Below are positions 16,726 to 26,066 of a stretch of 31,879 bases of DNA, in pieces (positions within the stretch are counted from its first letter, which is position 1; the number at the start of each line of letters is the position of its first letter). The translations under genes were made by a program, and so were the position numbers. The stretch is taken from assembly GCA_030849075.1 (NCBI GenBank), contig JASAOO010003318.1, positions 8,670 through 40,548 on the forward strand. Direction: 5' to 3'. The DNA comes from Zelonia costaricensis (lineage: Eukaryota > Euglenozoa > Kinetoplastea > Trypanosomatida > Trypanosomatidae). The notes beneath the pieces were generated by a model. It was not told where the DNA came from. It saw only the letters and a list, made by a program, of their open reading frames with translations, and did no database searches.

Positions 16726-19286
16726 TCGCGACATCGCCGACCTCGGCGGTCCGGTCCCCGCCGTGCGCCCTTCACCCAGAGGCTGTGGCGCTGCTGCGTC
16801 GCCTCTCCTTCCCCCTGCCGACCACGTCGAGTGCGTCACCGCCCACGGTGCGGCTCGACTCCCTCTCGCTGCTTGACTTGCTCCTCCACTGCAACAGTAT
16901 GCATGCTCTCTCCTTTTGGGTTCTCCGGTCCCTTGCCAAGGAGCTTCGTCAAGCCTCCTCCCCTCCCTCAGCGTCGTCTGACGTCGCGGCGCCGGAGACG
17001 ATCACGCTGTGTGAGGCTCTGCAGCACGCCCAAGAAACTCTGGATCGGCAGCTGACCGCGCGCGTCCTCGCCCCCGTGCTGCTCGCCTGCCTGACCTTCT
17101 ACGTGGACGCAACCGCGTACGACCACGCCGCCTTGCGACGCGATGTGCGGGCGCTGCTCACGACGGGCGGGGGCGGGCAGGCGCGATACTGCCGCGACGA
17201 CGTAGACGACGCGGACGCCCACGCGGAGAGCCTCTGGGAGATGGAGGCGGACGAGGGGGGCGACGCCGCCACACAACAAGCGCACGACATCTCGAAGCTC
17301 CTCGAAGAGGACTGGTTGCAGCGCCGCAGCGGGGCATCAGACGAGGTCGAGGAAGCTCCGAGCGGTCCTGGCGATGGACTGGCGCCCCCTCCTGCCGCCC
17401 CGTCACCGCACAGCGCCGCGACACGGCGACGGTGGCACCGCGAGCGGTGCCGCACCGCCACTGCAGCGCCGCCGCAAACCGATGTCGGCGTGCTGCTGCT
17501 TCGCCTGTGTGCCGCGCTTCACAGCAGCAGCGCAACCCATCGCACCAGCACGGCGCAGTGCAGTGGCGCCGGTGAGACTCTTGCGCCGCCGCCGTGGCTC
17601 TCTCCACCCCCGACGTGCCCAGCACCCTCGTCGCTCTCCCGTGACGAGGTCGATGCAGACGCGGAGCGGCGTTGGTGTGCGCTGGCGTGGCACCCGCGGG
17701 TGGTGGCGGCGCTGCTGCGGCGCGGTGGTGCGTGCCTGGCCGACCCACACGTCCCCCACCTCCCATCCGCCTCGTCTCCCTCCTCGCGATCGTTGTCCGG
17801 CTTGCCAGCGCACGTGGGCCGCGGCTCCGGCCATCGCGACGGCACGAGCCACAGCAGCGGTCGTGGTGTTGCAGGCGGTGACGGAGTTGTGGTCACCCTC
17901 GCCGCCTGCACCAGCCTCGCGCCAACCCGCGGGGGCATCCGCAGTGGTGTCAGTGGGTGGCGACACAGCAGCAGCAGCAGCGTGCCAGCGACGATGCGGC
18001 GGTTGCAGGGAACGCGAGGACCTTGGTGGGGGCACGACCCTCACACGGCGTCGCCGGTGGTATCGGTGGAAGAGCCGGTACCGTGCGCCACGGCACAACC
18101 GAAGCACCAAGGCGCACGCGACGGCGGCGGCGCTCGTCATGGCGAAGCTCCACCAACACTTGCGCACCGGACATCGCCGAGCGAAACGACTCCGTGTGCG
18201 GGAGCACGGCGCCCCGCCGCCACAAACGCATCGGTGGGGCCGGCCTCTGCGGCCGCGTCATGCGCCGCACCGCACTGGAGTGACCCGGCGCATCTCGAGT
18301 GGAATGGCGCCGTCTGCTCCTCCGGCGTTGCCGCTGCGCACAGGGCTGACTCGCATATTTTGAGCCTGCCGACCGAGCTGCAGCGGCACTGCCTCGAGTA
18401 CGTCACGCCGCGCTACGTGCGAACGGTGAGCACGGTCTGCAGTGGCTGGTACGCGCTGGTGCGGGACGGCGACCCGTCGTCCAGCACGCTGCGGCGCGCC
18501 CTCCACGCCAGCACGGCTGTCACGCACGTCTACACCCGCTTCTTCACGCATGAGTGGGGCGAGCAGGCGATGCCGGTCGCCCTGCTGACGCCGCTGCACC
18601 GCCTTCGCCTGGCACTGCAGGTGCTACCCGGTGGCGCGACGGCAGCGGCACAGTTGCAGCTTCACTGGCAGCGTGCGCGTCGGGACGCTGACGTGTGCCT
18701 CTACACCCGCGAACACTGTCGATGCAGTGATTGGGGACTCCTGGCGGAAGTGGACGGGCCCCACGAGGAGGCGGACGCATCCAACCTTCTGCCGTGTACG
18801 GGCCGTGACTGTCGAACCCCGCGCGCGCCGTGGCAAGGCGACCGCCGACCCCTGTCAGTCGCCCTGTACGTGTACTACGTGCTCCGTATTTGGCCCACCC
18901 TCACCACCTCGGCCTCCTCCGCTGCCCTGCCGCGAGGAGGCATCGATGTGCGTGCGACGGTGCTGACGGTTCTGCAGGGCTTCGCAACGGAGTTCAAGTG
19001 GGTCGACGTGTGGGCCACCGACGCTCCCGGGGTCGGCTCCCGCCTGCAGCGCGAGTCGGTGCGGCAGCAGCGCCTGGTGTGGTGGCTGCTTGCCTGCCCC
19101 TCTGCCACCTCTGGTGCCGCCACCGCAGCAGCGCCTGCGTCCTCTGCTGCTCTCGCTCCGCGCAACAGTACCACCGGCGCGCCCGTAGAGGCAGAGGATC
19201 TCTTGGCACAGCTGCTGGCGCACTGGCCAGAGGTGCGGGAAGTGTGGCTCTGGTGCCGCGCGCGTGGAGATGCTGGGCGCCGCTGA
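16722..19286 (+). CDS. F-box-domain protein
   Basis: This 854-aa protein probably acts as a substrate receptor of an SCF-type ubiquitin ligase. The F-box-like segment is at about 545-590: LSLPTELQRHCLEYV, then RYVRTVSTVCSGWYALV, the usual pattern of Leu-Pro, a helix, and a Cys/Trp-containing third helix. The N-terminal 160 residues are helical (for example LDSLSLLDLLLHCNSM). They are followed by a long Ala/Ser/Pro/Gly-rich low-complexity region at about 210-520, probably disordered. The C-terminal 260 residues (590-854) may be the substrate-binding part, but I see no WD40, LRR or kelch repeat. An in-frame GTG lies at 16710; ATG 16722 is chosen because trypanosomatid genes start at ATG. The next in-frame ATGs are well inside the helical region. 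Confidence 0.75.
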   Translation: MIATSPTSAVRSPPCALHPEAVALLRRLSFPLPTTSSASPPTVRLDSLSLLDLLLHCNSMHALSFWVLRSLAKELRQASSPPSASSDVAAPETITLCEALQHAQETLDRQLTARVLAPVLLACLTFYVDATAYDHAALRRDVRALLTTGGGGQARYCRDDVDDADAHAESLWEMEADEGGDAATQQAHDISKLLEEDWLQRRSGASDEVEEAPSGPGDGLAPPPAAPSPHSAATRRRWHRERCRTATAAPPQTDVGVLLLRLCAALHSSSATHRTSTAQCSGAGETLAPPPWLSPPPTCPAPSSLSRDEVDADAERRWCALAWHPRVVAALLRRGGACLADPHVPHLPSASSPSSRSLSGLPAHVGRGSGHRDGTSHSSGRGVAGGDGVVVTLAACTSLAPTRGGIRSGVSGWRHSSSSSVPATMRRLQGTRGPWWGHDPHTASPVVSVEEPVPCATAQPKHQGARDGGGARHGEAPPTLAHRTSPSETTPCAGARRPAATNASVGPASAAASCAAPHWSDPAHLEWNGAVCSSGVAAAHRADSHILSLPTELQRHCLEYVTPRYVRTVSTVCSGWYALVRDGDPSSSTLRRALHASTAVTHVYTRFFTHEWGEQAMPVALLTPLHRLRLALQVLPGGATAAAQLQLHWQRARRDADVCLYTREHCRCSDWGLLAEVDGPHEEADASNLLPCTGRDCRTPRAPWQGDRRPLSVALYVYYVLRIWPTLTTSASSAALPRGGIDVRATVLTVLQGFATEFKWVDVWATDAPGVGSRLQRESVRQQRLVWWLLACPSATSGAATAAAPASSAALAPRNSTTGAPVEAEDLLAQLLAHWPEVREVWLWCRARGDAGRR

Positions 19287-20102
19287 CGAGAAGTGCCTCG
19301 AACGAGCTGATGGTGCTCCCTCTAACCGTCTGCGGTAGCGACGTCGTGGCGGGTGCTTGGCGTCTAGTGCCGAACACACACTCCCACACACCCTCTTGTG
19401 TTCTTCTCCTTCCCCTCACGCCGCTCTGTTGCTTCCTCGCTACGCTGCTCACAGACTCAGACTGCATGCACACTTCACCCAGAAACAAAGGAAATCTTGC
19501 GCGTTCTTGAGCCGCGCGGTGAGAGGAGAACGTGGCGCGTGCAGCAGGCAGAAGAGAAGCTCCGTCCACCCCCCCCCCTTCTTTGTCTCCGCCCCGCAGC
19601 CGCACAGACTCGCGGGAAATCCTTCACGTGCGTCACGGCACTGCACCCTCGCTGCCATCACCTTCAACAGTGTCCTGTATCAGCTCTGGGGCGAGCTCCT
19701 CGCGTTGTGAAGGGCCGTGAAGGGCCGCTCTGTACTGGACACGGCACAATCCCCGCACCACGGGACCTCATCTCTGCTATGCCTTGTCCTCTCACCTCCT
19801 TTTCTTCGCCCCTCGCGCTTCCATGCGTGCACGCAACGACACACCCCTTCGTCCTCCCGATTTCCGTGCACCATGACACGAAGAAAACCACGCAACACTG
19901 TGTCTAACCCACCCTCCACGCCCCCTCCCCGCCTCTTTCCCCGACCCAACCACCACCACCACCACCACCACCCCCTTCCCGCACGCATAGAGACGGCTCT
20001 GTGTAGGGCACCCACTCGCGAACACCCTGCCCCTCTCCCATCTTCTTCTTCTTCTCCTTTCACCACGCGCGCCGATCTCGCCCCGTCCCCCTCATCACCG
20101 AA
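19287..20102. other. Intergenic spacer
   Basis: This 816-bp spacer has a C-run at 19569-19579, a CAC-repeat at 19949-19974, and C/T-rich blocks at 19908-19982 and 20027-20060. No gene is seen. Confidence 0.7.
19908..19990 (+). promoter_or_regulatory. NUDC: Putative spliced-leader acceptor for NUDC
   Basis: The long C-rich pyrimidine region with an embedded CAC repeat (19949-19974) is followed by AG at 19989-19990. The 5' UTR would be about 113 nt without an ATG. No usable AG lies between the later C/T tract (20027-20060) and the start. Pattern only. Confidence 0.5.
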
Positions 20103-21113
20103 ATGGCCGATGAACGCTTCGACTCCATGCTGCTCGCCATCGCGCAACAGCAGCAGGGCATCGATGGCATCCTCGACACCTTCTTCTCCTTCCTGAGCCG
20201 CAAGACAGACTTCTTCACGCAGCCCGACATGGCGCGGCGCAGCGTGCAGCAGGCAGTGGACCGCTACCTCGCCGCGGCTGAAGAAAAGGAACGCCGTGCC
20301 GCCGCAGCGGCAGCCGAGGCACAGCGCCGCGCCGCCGCGCAGCAGCAGCAGCAGCACGCGCAAGCGGCCCACCCGACCTCTTCCCGTGTGGAGGTGCTGG
20401 AGGACGAAGATGAAGTGAACGCAGCCGCTGCAGCGCAGGCGGCGCAGGAGGCGGCGCGGCGCAAGGACGAGCTTGAGCGCCAACAGCGGGCCGTGGCCGA
20501 CGCGCAGGCCGCAAAGGATGCCGCGAAGGCAGAGACGTCCGACACGGCAGCGCCGGAGGCCTTCGCCGACACCGGCGCGGATGCGCCGCGCGGGTTGCCG
20601 CCCACGGCGGCGAACGGCTTTGCATACGAGAAGTACATCTTCTCGCAGTCCCTGCAGGAGGCCGAGGTGCGGGTGCCACTGCCGGCTGTGAGTGTGAAGG
20701 GCAAGCAGGTGAGCGTGGTGATCACTGGTGGACACCTCAGCGTGGGGATGAAGGGGCAGCCGCCGATCGTGGACGGCGACCTCTTCGCGAAGGTGCGCGC
20801 GGAGGAGTGCATGTGGACGATCGAGGACGGCAACACGGTCGTCATCACGCTCTACAAGGCGAACGCGATGGAGTGGTGGAAGACGATCTTCCAGGGAGAC
20901 CCGGAGATCGATCTGCAGAAGGTGATGCCGGAGAATTCGAAGCTCGACGACCTTGACAGCGACACGCGGCAGACCGTGGAGAAGATGATGTACGACCAGC
21001 GACAGAAAATGATGGGCAAGCCCACTTCAGACGAGCAGAAGAAGCAGGACATGCTGCGCAAGTTCATGGAGGCGCACCCCGAGATGGACTTCTCGCAGGC
21101 AAAGTTCTGCTAA
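20103..21113 (+). CDS. NUDC: NudC nuclear movement protein (CS domain)
   Basis: This 336-aa cytosolic co-chaperone is close to human NudC in length (about 330). In the family it works with HSP90 and supports dynein/LIS1-dependent movement and cytokinesis. The N-terminal dimerisation-type helix is seen at 1-60 (FDSMLLAIAQQQQGIDGILDT, FFSFLSRKTDFF, a NudC hallmark). A charged Ala/Gln/Glu coiled region at about 60-155 follows, then the CS (p23-like) domain at about 175-265. The domain opens with YEKYIFSQSLQEAEVRVPLP and includes GQPPIVDGDLFAKVRAEECMWTIEDG. The C-terminal NudC motifs WWKTIFQGDPEID, LDSDTRQTVEKMMYDQRQK and FMEAHPEMDFSQAKF are all present. The start is the first ATG after the predicted splice site. 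Confidence 0.96.
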   Translation: MADERFDSMLLAIAQQQQGIDGILDTFFSFLSRKTDFFTQPDMARRSVQQAVDRYLAAAEEKERRAAAAAAEAQRRAAAQQQQQHAQAAHPTSSRVEVLEDEDEVNAAAAAQAAQEAARRKDELERQQRAVADAQAAKDAAKAETSDTAAPEAFADTGADAPRGLPPTAANGFAYEKYIFSQSLQEAEVRVPLPAVSVKGKQVSVVITGGHLSVGMKGQPPIVDGDLFAKVRAEECMWTIEDGNTVVITLYKANAMEWWKTIFQGDPEIDLQKVMPENSKLDDLDSDTRQTVEKMMYDQRQKMMGKPTSDEQKKQDMLRKFMEAHPEMDFSQAKFC

Positions 21114-22169
21114 GACGTTTGAGCTGACGCGCGTGGGTGCACCGTCTCTCTTCCTTTCTCCCTCAGTGCCCTTGTTCGCGATCTGTGTGCGCGGTCGCTG
21201 TGCAGGGGCGTGTTGGCGGGAACGAACAGATGGAGGTGGATGGTGGGGGGGGTGGCGAGGACCTCGGTGAGAGTAGGCACTCGGCGCCTCTGTTTCTCAG
21301 CCCTCCGGTGGTCCATGCCCTCCTCCCTCACCCGGCCCCCTCCCACCCACCACGCACACACGTGCACGCTGCAGGAACGAAGGGGTGTGACTGAGTGTGA
21401 GTTTGTGTGTGTGTCTGTGTGTGTGTTGCAGCGCAGATATGCGTGGCAGAGTCTGCGTGTTTTCGCCCTTTCCCGACCCCTTTCCCATTCCTCCTTTGCT
21501 TATTGCACCCGCGTTTTGTGTCGACAGCCGTCATGGAGAACGGCGCGGCGGAGGGGGGGAAGGGGGGAGGGATCGGAGACGAGTACAGCACCACGTACCC
21601 AAATGGCGCGCGACGCAGCTGTTGCGTTCCTAAACATGCGCCCCCCCCCGTCACCAGTAAACGCGTTTTCAAAGAACACAACGTGCGCGCACGACGGCAA
21701 AGGCGCGGCGTACACGACGATGCCGTGCGTGTCGCGTGCGCGAAGGATGTGGGCACGGCGCGCTGCCCTTCGTCTCAGCCGCTTTTTTCGCGGCACGGCA
21801 TCAGAGGGCGTCCCTTCGACCCGGTTTTCGTCACCCCTGCCTTCACCACCCCCAGCCCACCTCTCTGTACACTGCTACGCGTTCTCGCACCGACCTATTC
21901 GTCTCCTCCTCTGTCAATCCCCCACTTCTCTTCCTGAATACACACCCGCACATGCGCGATGCACCGCAGCTCGTCTTGTAACCCGTCACCGTCCACCTCC
22001 CCACGACACCTCCCTTTCTCTACTCCATTTTCTTTTTTCTTTTGGTTCTTTGTTTTGCGACTTCGCGTCTCTCGCGAACTTCTCCTCGCGAACTTCTCCC
22101 TCCCTCTCTCTGTCCCTCTCGCACGTGCACGCACACATCAGACATCCACCAGCGCCGACTCGCTCGCCA
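21114..22169. other. Intergenic spacer, open in frame with the next gene
   Basis: This 1.06-kb spacer includes a TG-rich block (21398-21427), G-runs (21243-21252, 21555-21569) and a long T/C tract (22011-22125). The frame of the downstream lyase happens to be open back to 21210, but its translation is low-complexity His/Ser/Arg/Pro sequence, and it lies upstream of the best splice acceptor. It is therefore taken as UTR. Confidence 0.7.
22011..22141 (+). promoter_or_regulatory. Putative spliced-leader acceptor for the cystathionine lyase gene
   Basis: A long T/C-rich region (22011-22125) is followed by AG at 22140-22141, which would leave a 28-nt 5' UTR. This is the clearest acceptor in the window and the main reason for starting the gene at 22170. 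Pattern only. Confidence 0.6.
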
Positions 22170-23705
22170 ATGTCGCAGACGACCTCGTATAGCACGCCGG
22201 CAGCGGCGGCTGTGGACGATAGCCACGATGAGGACAAGTGCTGTTGTTGCCGCAAGAGCGAGTCCTACATTGCCAAGCTGGAGGCGGAGAACCACATGTT
22301 GAAGGAGAAGCTGTCGCAGGTGGACATGATGCACGCCATCAGCGCCGCCAAAACGTCCATCAGCCGCACCATCCTCACGGCCCTGGAGGAGGAGCGGCAG
22401 TACCTGGAGCAGGCGATGCTGCCGGTGAGCTACAAGTTCCCCAAGGGCGCCAACTACAGCGAGTTGCCGACGTACCCGAAGCGGCCGCACTTCGACCACG
22501 CCGCGAAGCACCCGAGCACGCAGGTGGTCATCTTCGACGGCTGCCCCAACGACCCGTACCACCCGAGCTCGATGCCCATCTACCAGACGGCGACCTTTGT
22601 GCAGCCGGATATCGAAGAGTTCGGACCGTACGACTACAGCCGAAGTGGCAACCCGACCCGCACCGCCATCGAAACCCTCGTCGCCAATCTTGAGGGTGCC
22701 CACGCCGCCTTCGCCTTCTCCTCCGGCATGGCCGCGCTGCAGACCCTCGTCACGACCCTGAACGCCGGGGACGTCATCCTTGCCAGCAGCGACCTGTACG
22801 GTGGCATGCACCGCCTGCTCACGCAGATCACGGCGTGCCTTGGCATCCGCGTTGTATTTGTGCCGACGTGGGACATCGAGGCCGTGCGCAAGGCGCTGGT
22901 CGAGAACCCCGAGGCAAAGCTGCTGCACCTCGAGAGCCCGACGAACCCGCTGATGCGCATTGTTGACATCCGCGCTGTCTGCGACGCCGCCCACGCACAC
23001 AACGTGAAGGTGTCGATCGACAACACGATGATGTCACCGCTGCGCTGCACGCCGCTCGCCCTCGGCTGCGACTACTCGCTGCACAGCGCGACGAAGTTCC
23101 TGTGCGGGCACAGCGACACGATGTGCGGGCTCATCTGCGTCAAGTCCGCCGAGGACGTGAAGCGGGTCGCGTTTCTGCAGAACGCGCAGGGCAATGCGCT
23201 GGCCCCCTTCGACTGCTGGCTGCTGCTGCGCGGTATTCGCACGCTGTCCATCCGCGTCGAGAAGCAGGAACTCAACGCCGTGGCGGTGGCGCTCTTCCTC
23301 TCCCGCCAGGGCCACGTCGTGTCGCGCCTGCACTACGCCGGGTTGAACCCAGCGACCTGCCCGCAGCTCTCCTCTCTCACGGAGGAGGGCTTTTTCCTGC
23401 ACCGCTCGCAGACCTCGGGCCCGGGCAGCGTGCTGTCCATCGAGACCGGCAGCACGAAGCGCTCCAACGCGTTTGTGCGGGCGTGCAAGCTCTTCAAGCT
23501 CACCGTCAGCTTCGGCAGCTGCAACTCGCTGGTCGAGATGCCGTGCCTGCTGTCGCACGCGTCCATCCCGAAGGAGAAGCGCACGCTGCCGGCCGACCTC
23601 ATCCGCCTCTCCGTGGGTATTGAGCAGATTGAGGACATCCTCGCCGATCTCACCCAGGCCGTCGCTGCGGCGGCCGCCATCGATGAAAGCGACGAGTCCT
23701 GCTGA
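22170..23705 (+). CDS. CBL: Cystathionine beta-lyase-like PLP enzyme
   Basis: This 511-aa enzyme belongs to the Cys/Met-metabolism PLP family (fold type I). It most likely cleaves cystathionine to homocysteine in methionine synthesis. Motifs seen are YSRSGNPTR (Y156, R158; cofactor phosphate contacts from the neighbouring subunit), FSSGMAALQT, LESPTNPLM, DNTMMSPLRC and LHSATKFLCGHSD with the PLP lysine at K309. The NTMMSP...SATKF..GHSD pattern looks more like plant-type beta-lyase than gamma-lyase, but the exact reaction cannot be settled from sequence. The catalytic domain begins near residue 105. Before it is an extension: residues 17-29 hold a Cys cluster (DKCCCCRKSE), and 30-85 form a probable coiled coil (YIAKLEAENHMLKEKL, LEEERQYLEQ). 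No mitochondrial presequence or PTS1 is evident. Confidence 0.9.
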   Translation: MSQTTSYSTPAAAAVDDSHDEDKCCCCRKSESYIAKLEAENHMLKEKLSQVDMMHAISAAKTSISRTILTALEEERQYLEQAMLPVSYKFPKGANYSELPTYPKRPHFDHAAKHPSTQVVIFDGCPNDPYHPSSMPIYQTATFVQPDIEEFGPYDYSRSGNPTRTAIETLVANLEGAHAAFAFSSGMAALQTLVTTLNAGDVILASSDLYGGMHRLLTQITACLGIRVVFVPTWDIEAVRKALVENPEAKLLHLESPTNPLMRIVDIRAVCDAAHAHNVKVSIDNTMMSPLRCTPLALGCDYSLHSATKFLCGHSDTMCGLICVKSAEDVKRVAFLQNAQGNALAPFDCWLLLRGIRTLSIRVEKQELNAVAVALFLSRQGHVVSRLHYAGLNPATCPQLSSLTEEGFFLHRSQTSGPGSVLSIETGSTKRSNAFVRACKLFKLTVSFGSCNSLVEMPCLLSHASIPKEKRTLPADLIRLSVGIEQIEDILADLTQAVAAAAAIDESDESC

Positions 23706-25429
23706 GGTGACAGAGCTGCGCTGCCGCCGCCCAGCTCGAGAAGGGTGCGAGCACGCCTTCGACGGTTACTTCTCCCTCCCCCCCTCCCCTCCCATCGTTC
23801 ACCCTTCACGTGCTCTTTTACAAAAACATACACACAGAGACACACGACGACGCACACGCTTACGCACACCTCGACATGGTAATCACGTAGGGGTGTGTGT
23901 TGTGTGGTACTGTGTTTGTGCGAGTGTGTGTGGTTGATGGCGTTTGAATGCGCAGGTGTGCATGTGAATGGATGAGCGTCGAGGGGGGGGAAAGAGAGTG
24001 ACGTGTGCGTGTGTATGGTTCTCGGTGTAGGTGAGCGAGTTTGTGTGTGTGTGAATGCGCCGGGCGGCTTCCTCCTTTCCCCACCACCACTCACCTTCCC
24101 CTTTTTGTGCGGCGCCACTCACAAACTCCTCTCCGCGTTGCTGCGATTTCTCTTCGTCGTTTCCTTTCTTCTCCTTTTCCCATCTCCCCTCCCACCCACC
24201 CACCCCACCCCTTCTTTTCCGTTTCACCGCTGCGCTAACTCAACCCCCATGCCCCCACCCTTCCTGGTCACCCTCCTCTTCACCTCCCTTCTAGTGTTCG
24301 CCCTTCGCCTCTCCCCCTCTTCTTCTCTTTTCTTTTGCCGCCGTCGTTTCTCACCTCGCCTCGGCGTGTGTTGGCTCTGCCCCACCCCTCATCCGTTCCC
24401 CGTTCGCGTGTTGGGGTTCCCCTCCCCGTCCCCCCCCCCTTTATCAGCTCGCTGTGTCACACACACACGCGCCAAGGCGTGGGCGGTGGTCGAGGGGGAG
24501 CGGGCGCAGGCCCACCCAGGCCACACCCACGTACGTACGCGCGCAGCGAGAAACCAAGGGGGCAAAGCAGGACACTATAACATACACCCAGACACGCACG
24601 CGCACGCGCAAGCACCGGCTTGTTGCTTTCTTTTACGCCCTCATGCACGTGGTGGAGTCCCCACCAGCTCCGTTTCTCCTTCTCTCACTTTTCCTTCTGA
24701 GGTGGTTCTCTGTTCCCGCCTCCGTCTCCGTCCCCCCTTCTCCCGGCGCCCCGGCGGCTCCCTCCGTGCAGTTCCCCCCCCCCCACACGCGATTCTGTGG
24801 AACGGCTTACGCCGGGATCGGGGCCGGTGCCGGACAAGATTCACACACGGACCCAGACGGCATCAAGGTTGGGTGAGCCGAGAGGAGAGAGGAGGAAAGA
24901 TGCGGGTGCGCGACTCGGGTAACCAGTCTTGCACCACGCCTGCTCCCAACCTAATCGACTCCACACCCACCCACACACCTCACCTTCCCCCAGCTTCTCG
25001 CAAGCGCATCCTGGCCCATCTCTGCTCACTAGCATACGCCGAGCGCGGCGTCGGGCTGTGCTGCGGCACACAAGAGAGATAGACCGACTGCATTGCCTTC
25101 CCAGTGACGCCCCTCCTCTTGTTTCCCGCGTGGCGCACGCACAACCACACCGATACATAGGCGCACACCCGCGGATGCACTGCAGCGCTGCTGTTGTGGC
25201 TTCGATCCGCTCTCGCACGAGGACGGAACTGAGCACAAGCCTTTCTGTATCCAAACGCAGACGTCAACGTGTACGTGTGTGTGTGTGTGTGTGGGTGGGT
25301 GTCACGTCTTGCGCTGCGAATGCCGTGTTTCGTGGAGGACGGGGCCACGACAAGCACGCGTCGAGGCAGACAAGTGCCGCCACGTGCGGCAGGGCTGTGG
25401 CCATGATGCCCCCGTGCCCCCGTGCCTTA

Positions 25430-25462
25430 TCACCACCATCACCACCACCACCACCACCACCA
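25430..25462. repeat. CCA trinucleotide repeat
   Basis: A run of CCA/CAC units with two ATC interruptions lies in the long spacer upstream of the glycosyltransferase-like gene. A similar CAC run is at 19949-19974. Confidence 0.8.
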
Positions 25463-25978
25463 GCACTGGACGCTTCTGTTTTCCTCCTCTCTGTCTTCCT
25501 CTGTTCAAGTGCGCGCATTTTCAATGTTCGGTACCTTCTTTTCCTTCTCCTCTTCTTTGCTTTGTCTTGCCGCTTGATTTGTGTGATGGTGAGCGTATGT
25601 GTGCGTGTGCGTGTGTGTGTGTGCGCGCGCGCACGATCGGAGCCCGCGGTGGTTAAATGGTCCACCGCGTCCAAGAAGCAAAGAAAAGCGCGAACAGACC
25701 TGTAGGAGCAGCAACGCGGCGAGGCGTCAGTGAAGGGCATTAGAGTGAGTGTCGCCTTCTCCTCCCCCCCCCTCTGCACTTCCCGCACCACGACTGCCAC
25801 CCCTCGTGTGGATTGCGGGGGTGCACGCGCCGGTGTACGATGACTGCAGCACTCTCCGCTACCATCCTTCGCTTTCCCCCTCCCCCCTCGCCCCTCTCCA
25901 CCCGCCCCACCCTCCAGCACCCGTTTGACAGGGAGCACACACTACACACACACACACACTGCCACAACACGCACCAAG

Positions 25979-26009
25979 CCTCCCTCCCTCTCTTGCCGTG
26001 TCGTTTTAG
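25979..26009 (+). promoter_or_regulatory. Putative spliced-leader acceptor for the glycosyltransferase-like gene
   Basis: The tract 25979-26007, ending in TTTT, is followed immediately by AG at 26008-26009. The 5' UTR would be about 57 nt with no ATG. Pattern only. Confidence 0.55.
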
Positions 26010-26066
26010 GCGACCCATTCAGCAGCGGAGGACAAGAAGAAGTGACGCCTGTGTGCAACAGCCACG

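Larger units (their letters stand above)
23706..26066. other. Intergenic spacer (2.36 kb), longest in the window
   Basis: No convincing gene was found. Contents include TG- and CA-rich blocks (23829-23935, 24005-24055, 25274-25293, 25598-25632), a long C/T-rich region (24065-24460), a CCA repeat (25430-25462), and C-runs at 24428-24441, 24776-24784 and 25765-25773. An open frame at 24003-25082 on the + strand is low complexity and resembles no family. The spacer separates conserved housekeeping genes from the terminal glycosyltransferase-like gene. Confidence 0.65.

Noticed and set aside
21210..22169. 320-codon in-frame extension upstream of the cystathionine lyase
   Set aside because: The strongest splice acceptor of the window (22140-22141) would remove it, and the translation is UTR-like low complexity.
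24003..25082. 359-codon + strand open frame in the long spacer
   Set aside because: It runs through TG- and C/T-rich repeats, has Cys/Val, Pro/Ser and His/Thr blocks, and no family resemblance.
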